DNA of 15,266 nucleotides from Rhodobacteraceae bacterium UBA2553 (lineage in GTDB: Bacteria > Pseudomonadota > Alphaproteobacteria > Rhodobacterales > Rhodobacteraceae). Both the position numbers and the translations under genes were made by a program. Location: positions 1-15,266 of the forward strand of contig DDMF01000022.1 in the NCBI GenBank assembly GCA_002340515.1, read 5' to 3'. The notes under the pieces were generated by a model. That model did no database searches. It was not told the DNA's origin and worked only from the letters and a program-made list of their open reading frames with translations. This document shows positions 13,182-15,266 of this stretch, piece after piece; position 1 is the first letter of the stretch; each line of letters starts with the position of its first letter.

Positions 13182-14540
13182 TCAGGCCTGACCAATGCGC
13201 GATGAGCGGGTCCAAAATCGCCAGCTCATGAACACGCCAGCAATCGCAAGCCCAATCACCAAGCCCATCCAGACGCCTTCACCGCCAAACCCCCAGCTGA
13301 TCCCCAACAGATACGACATCGGCATGCCAATGATCCAATAGCTGATGGTGGCAATGATCATCGGCACCTTGGTATCATGCACGCCGCGCAACAGCCCCAG
13401 CGCCATGACCTGCGCCGCATCCGCAAATTGAAACAATGCGGCAACCGCCAAAAGCGATGTGCCGACGCGCAGGATATCATCGCGCAACACTTCGGTTGGA
13501 TCCAGAAACAGGCCAATCATCTGATGGGGCAGCCCAAGGAAGATCACCACCGAAATCACCCCAAACAAAAGCGATATATAGGTGATGGCCAAAGCGCCTT
13601 TGCGCAAGCCCGCTTCGTCCTTACGGCCCAGCGCCCGCCCGGCCCGCACCGTGGCCGCATTGGACAGACCAATATGCACCATGAAAAACGCCGATACGAT
13701 CTGAAGCGCAATGCCGTGCGCCGCCAATTCCAAAGTGCCAATCCAGCCCATGACCACAGTTGATGCGGAAAACAGCCCCGCTTCGGCCAAGCTGGTCAGG
13801 CCAATCTGGCTGCCCATCCGGGTGACTTCGCGCAATGCTTCCCAATCCGGGCGCCAAAGACGGTGAAAAAGCGTGTGTTCTGGCAAAGCCTTGGCTGCGT
13901 AAATGGCCAGGCCCAGAAAGGCCGCCATCTGCACGATCAAGGACGCAAGCGCCGCGCCGCGCACGCCCATCTCTGGCGCTCCAAAATTCCCGAAAATCAA
14001 CGCGTAATTCAAAAGCGCGTTTAACCCGGCGGCAAACAAACTCCCCCACAGCACAACCCGCGTGCGTTCCAGCGCAGACAGATAGCTTTTTAGCACCATA
14101 ATGCCCAGCGCCGGGAAAAGCCCCCAGCCCGCGATGCGCAGGTAATCCTGTGCCACAGCCGACAGATCAGGTTCTTGCCCAATGGCCAGCAACAGCGGCT
14201 CGGACCACCACAACAGCGGCATGACCACAATGCCAACAATGCCAGACGCCCAGAACGCCATCCGCGTCACCCGGCGCACTTTGGTGTCATCGCCCGCCTC
14301 TGACGCAGACGCCACCATCGGCATCACCGCCCAGGCACAGCCCGATCCCATGATCAAAAGCACAAAGAAGAACGTGCCCGCCAGGACCACCGCGGCCAGC
14401 GCCTCTACCCCATACCAGCCCAGCATAACCGTATCGACAATCTGGATCGCAAATTGCGCCAGATGGGATCCGATTAAAGGCAATCCAAGGATCAGGGCGG
14501 CCCGCGCGTGGTAAGAATAGGATTGCTCAGAATGTGTCAT
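13182..14540 (-). CDS. MATE family multidrug/sodium antiporter (NorM-like)
   Basis: A 452-residue integral membrane transporter of about 12 hydrophobic segments in two halves. The MATE pattern is visible at LGLPLIGSHLAQFAIQIVDT, VMLGWYGVEALAAVVLAG and GLFSASTVVMGWIGTLELAA, with NAATVRAGRALGRKDEAGLR in the second half. Such pumps export cationic drugs or metabolites using a sodium or proton gradient; the substrate here is unknown. The Met at 14540 gives a normal cytoplasmic N-terminus; a TTG further up (14576) is in frame but unlikely. A hairpin lies between this gene and the upstream transglycosylase gene. Confidence 0.93.
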   Translation of the reverse strand: MTHSEQSYSYHARAALILGLPLIGSHLAQFAIQIVDTVMLGWYGVEALAAVVLAGTFFFVLLIMGSGCAWAVMPMVASASEAGDDTKVRRVTRMAFWASGIVGIVVMPLLWWSEPLLLAIGQEPDLSAVAQDYLRIAGWGLFPALGIMVLKSYLSALERTRVVLWGSLFAAGLNALLNYALIFGNFGAPEMGVRGAALASLIVQMAAFLGLAIYAAKALPEHTLFHRLWRPDWEALREVTRMGSQIGLTSLAEAGLFSASTVVMGWIGTLELAAHGIALQIVSAFFMVHIGLSNAATVRAGRALGRKDEAGLRKGALAITYISLLFGVISVVIFLGLPHQMIGLFLDPTEVLRDDILRVGTSLLAVAALFQFADAAQVMALGLLRGVHDTKVPMIIATISYWIIGMPMSYLLGISWGFGGEGVWMGLVIGLAIAGVFMSWRFWTRSSRIGQA

Positions 14541-14553
14541 CCGAACATGCCTA

Positions 14554-14570
14554 GGGGCAATTTCTGCCCC
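14554..14570 (-). terminator. Short hairpin between the transglycosylase and MATE genes
   Basis: GGGGCA (14554-14559) pairs with TGCCCC (14565-14570), with a five-base loop. It lies 14 bases after the transglycosylase stop on the minus strand and has no T-tract. It could be a weak terminator or a leader hairpin of the MATE gene. Confidence 0.35.
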
Positions 14571-14584
14571 CCGCAAGCGCGAAG

Positions 14585-15266
14585 TCAGAGTCTCGTCAGC
14601 AGCTCCATTGTGGGGCGTCCAGTGATCACCATGCCCTTGCTGCGTTCAAAGTCGCGGATCGCCGCAATGGTTTTGGGGCCAATCACCCCATCCGGCTCGC
14701 CCACATCATAGCCCGCGCGCGCCAGCGCTTTTTGCAGGCGGATCCGGTCCGAGAGGCGCATGCCGTTGGCGTCTGGGCCAAACTGGTGCCGAAGCCCCCC
14801 GCGCCCGGCCAACAGGTCAGACAACACGCCCACGCCGATGATGTATTTCTGCGCGTTGTTATAACGCCCCAGCACCTTATAGTTCGGGCCGGCCGAAAAC
14901 CGCGGCCCGCCGTCGCCGTCAGGTGCAATATCGCCCCCTGCACTCTCGCGGCCCCAACGGGCCCCCGTCACCCAGCCATTGCGCGACAGGTAGGCCGCAG
15001 CCGAGGCCAAAGCATCGGTCGGATCCTCGGCCCAGATGTCACGGCGACCGTCGCCATCAAAATCCACCGCAAAGGCCTGATAGCTGGTGGGGATGAATTG
15101 CGTATGCCCCATCGCCCCTGCCCAGCTGCCGTTCATGCGCGCGGGCGTGATATCCCCGCGCTCAATGATCTGCAGTGCCGCGATCAATTGACGCTCAAAA
15201 AACGCCCCGCGCCGCCCGTCATAGGCGAGCGTTGCCAAGGCCGACAGCGTGGGGATATCACCGCGG
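14585..15266 (-). CDS. MltB-type lytic murein transglycosylase, C-terminal part (partial)
   Basis: The gene runs off the right edge of the window; about 226 C-terminal residues are present. The visible part starts GDIPTLSALATLAYDGRR, typical of SLT_2/MltB enzymes. It continues with SWAGAMGHTQFIPTSY, a calcium-site-like DFDGDGRRDIW and PNYKVLGRYNNAQKY. The last 60 residues form a PG_binding_1 domain (LQKALARAGYDVGEPDGVIG, KTIAAIRDFERSKG) that holds the enzyme on peptidoglycan. The catalytic Glu lies upstream, outside the window. Such enzymes cleave the MurNAc-GlcNAc bond to the anhydro form in the periplasm. No start is assigned since the true one is outside. Confidence 0.92.
   Translation of the reverse strand, partial: RGDIPTLSALATLAYDGRRGAFFERQLIAALQIIERGDITPARMNGSWAGAMGHTQFIPTSYQAFAVDFDGDGRRDIWAEDPTDALASAAAYLSRNGWVTGARWGRESAGGDIAPDGDGGPRFSAGPNYKVLGRYNNAQKYIIGVGVLSDLLAGRGGLRHQFGPDANGMRLSDRIRLQKALARAGYDVGEPDGVIGPKTIAAIRDFERSKGMVITGRPTMELLTRL

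Noticed and set aside
13167..13197. Interrupted inverted repeat CATTGG/CCAATG with inner GGCC pairs between the DUF1992 and MATE genes
   Set aside because: The stem is broken, overlaps the MATE 3' end and lacks T-tracts, so I did not list it as a terminator, although the convergent position would suit one.

Overview
The window looks like chromosomal DNA of a marine Rhodobacteraceae (roseobacter-type alphaproteobacterium). I infer this from the mix of families: an LdtR-type MarR regulator, an XRE regulator coupled to a succinate dehydrogenase assembly factor, a DUF1194 protein, ThyX rather than ThyA, a type I aspartate aminotransferase, a MATE pump and an MltB-type transglycosylase. Moderately GC-rich codon use fits this. 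No rRNA, tRNA, CRISPR, transposase or integrase was seen.

Layout. (1) 118-2670, plus strand: a complete bufferin-type operon. It encodes a small secreted four-cysteine precursor (BufA1/DUF2282), an MNIO/DUF692 peptide-modifying enzyme (BufB), its DUF2063 partner (BufC) and a DoxX-type membrane protein (BufD-like). The genes are coupled or closely spaced, except for a strong GC hairpin after bufA. A terminator shared with a convergent Spx/ArsC-like gene closes the operon. (2) 3311-3517: a cold-shock protein, followed by a palindromic repeat-like element and a strong terminator. (3) 3663-4866, minus strand: a visibly AT-richer three-gene cassette, HicA-like toxin, HicB-like antitoxin with a long C-terminal tail, and a third overlapping gene of DUF6941-like type. 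It sits directly downstream of thyX and looks acquired. (4) 6086-8432, plus strand: a surface-lipoprotein pair, a TbpB-barrel-like lipoprotein followed after 4 nt by a Slam-type outer-membrane protein, i.e. a compact type XI secretion locus. (5) 8488-9685: glyoxalase I and an exported vWA/DUF1194 protein, converging on ldtR with overlapping stop codons. (6) 10287-11032, minus: XRE regulator and SdhE, overlapping by four bases, divergent from the aspartate aminotransferase gene. (7) 12441-13161: a conserved hypothetical gene and a DUF1992 gene. (8) 13182-15266, minus: a MATE transporter and the C-terminal part of an MltB-type lytic transglycosylase running off the window.

The most interesting systems are the bufferin operon (a ribosomally made, post-translationally modified copper-binding peptide pathway), with an unusual Met/His-containing tail on its precursor, the Slam/lipoprotein secretion pair with an unassigned cargo, and the HicAB cassette with a tightly linked third gene. 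No intergenic stretch exceeds 300 bases. The longest are 3052-3310 (csp leader region) and 5845-6085 (between divergent thyX and the lipoprotein gene), where I see no gene.
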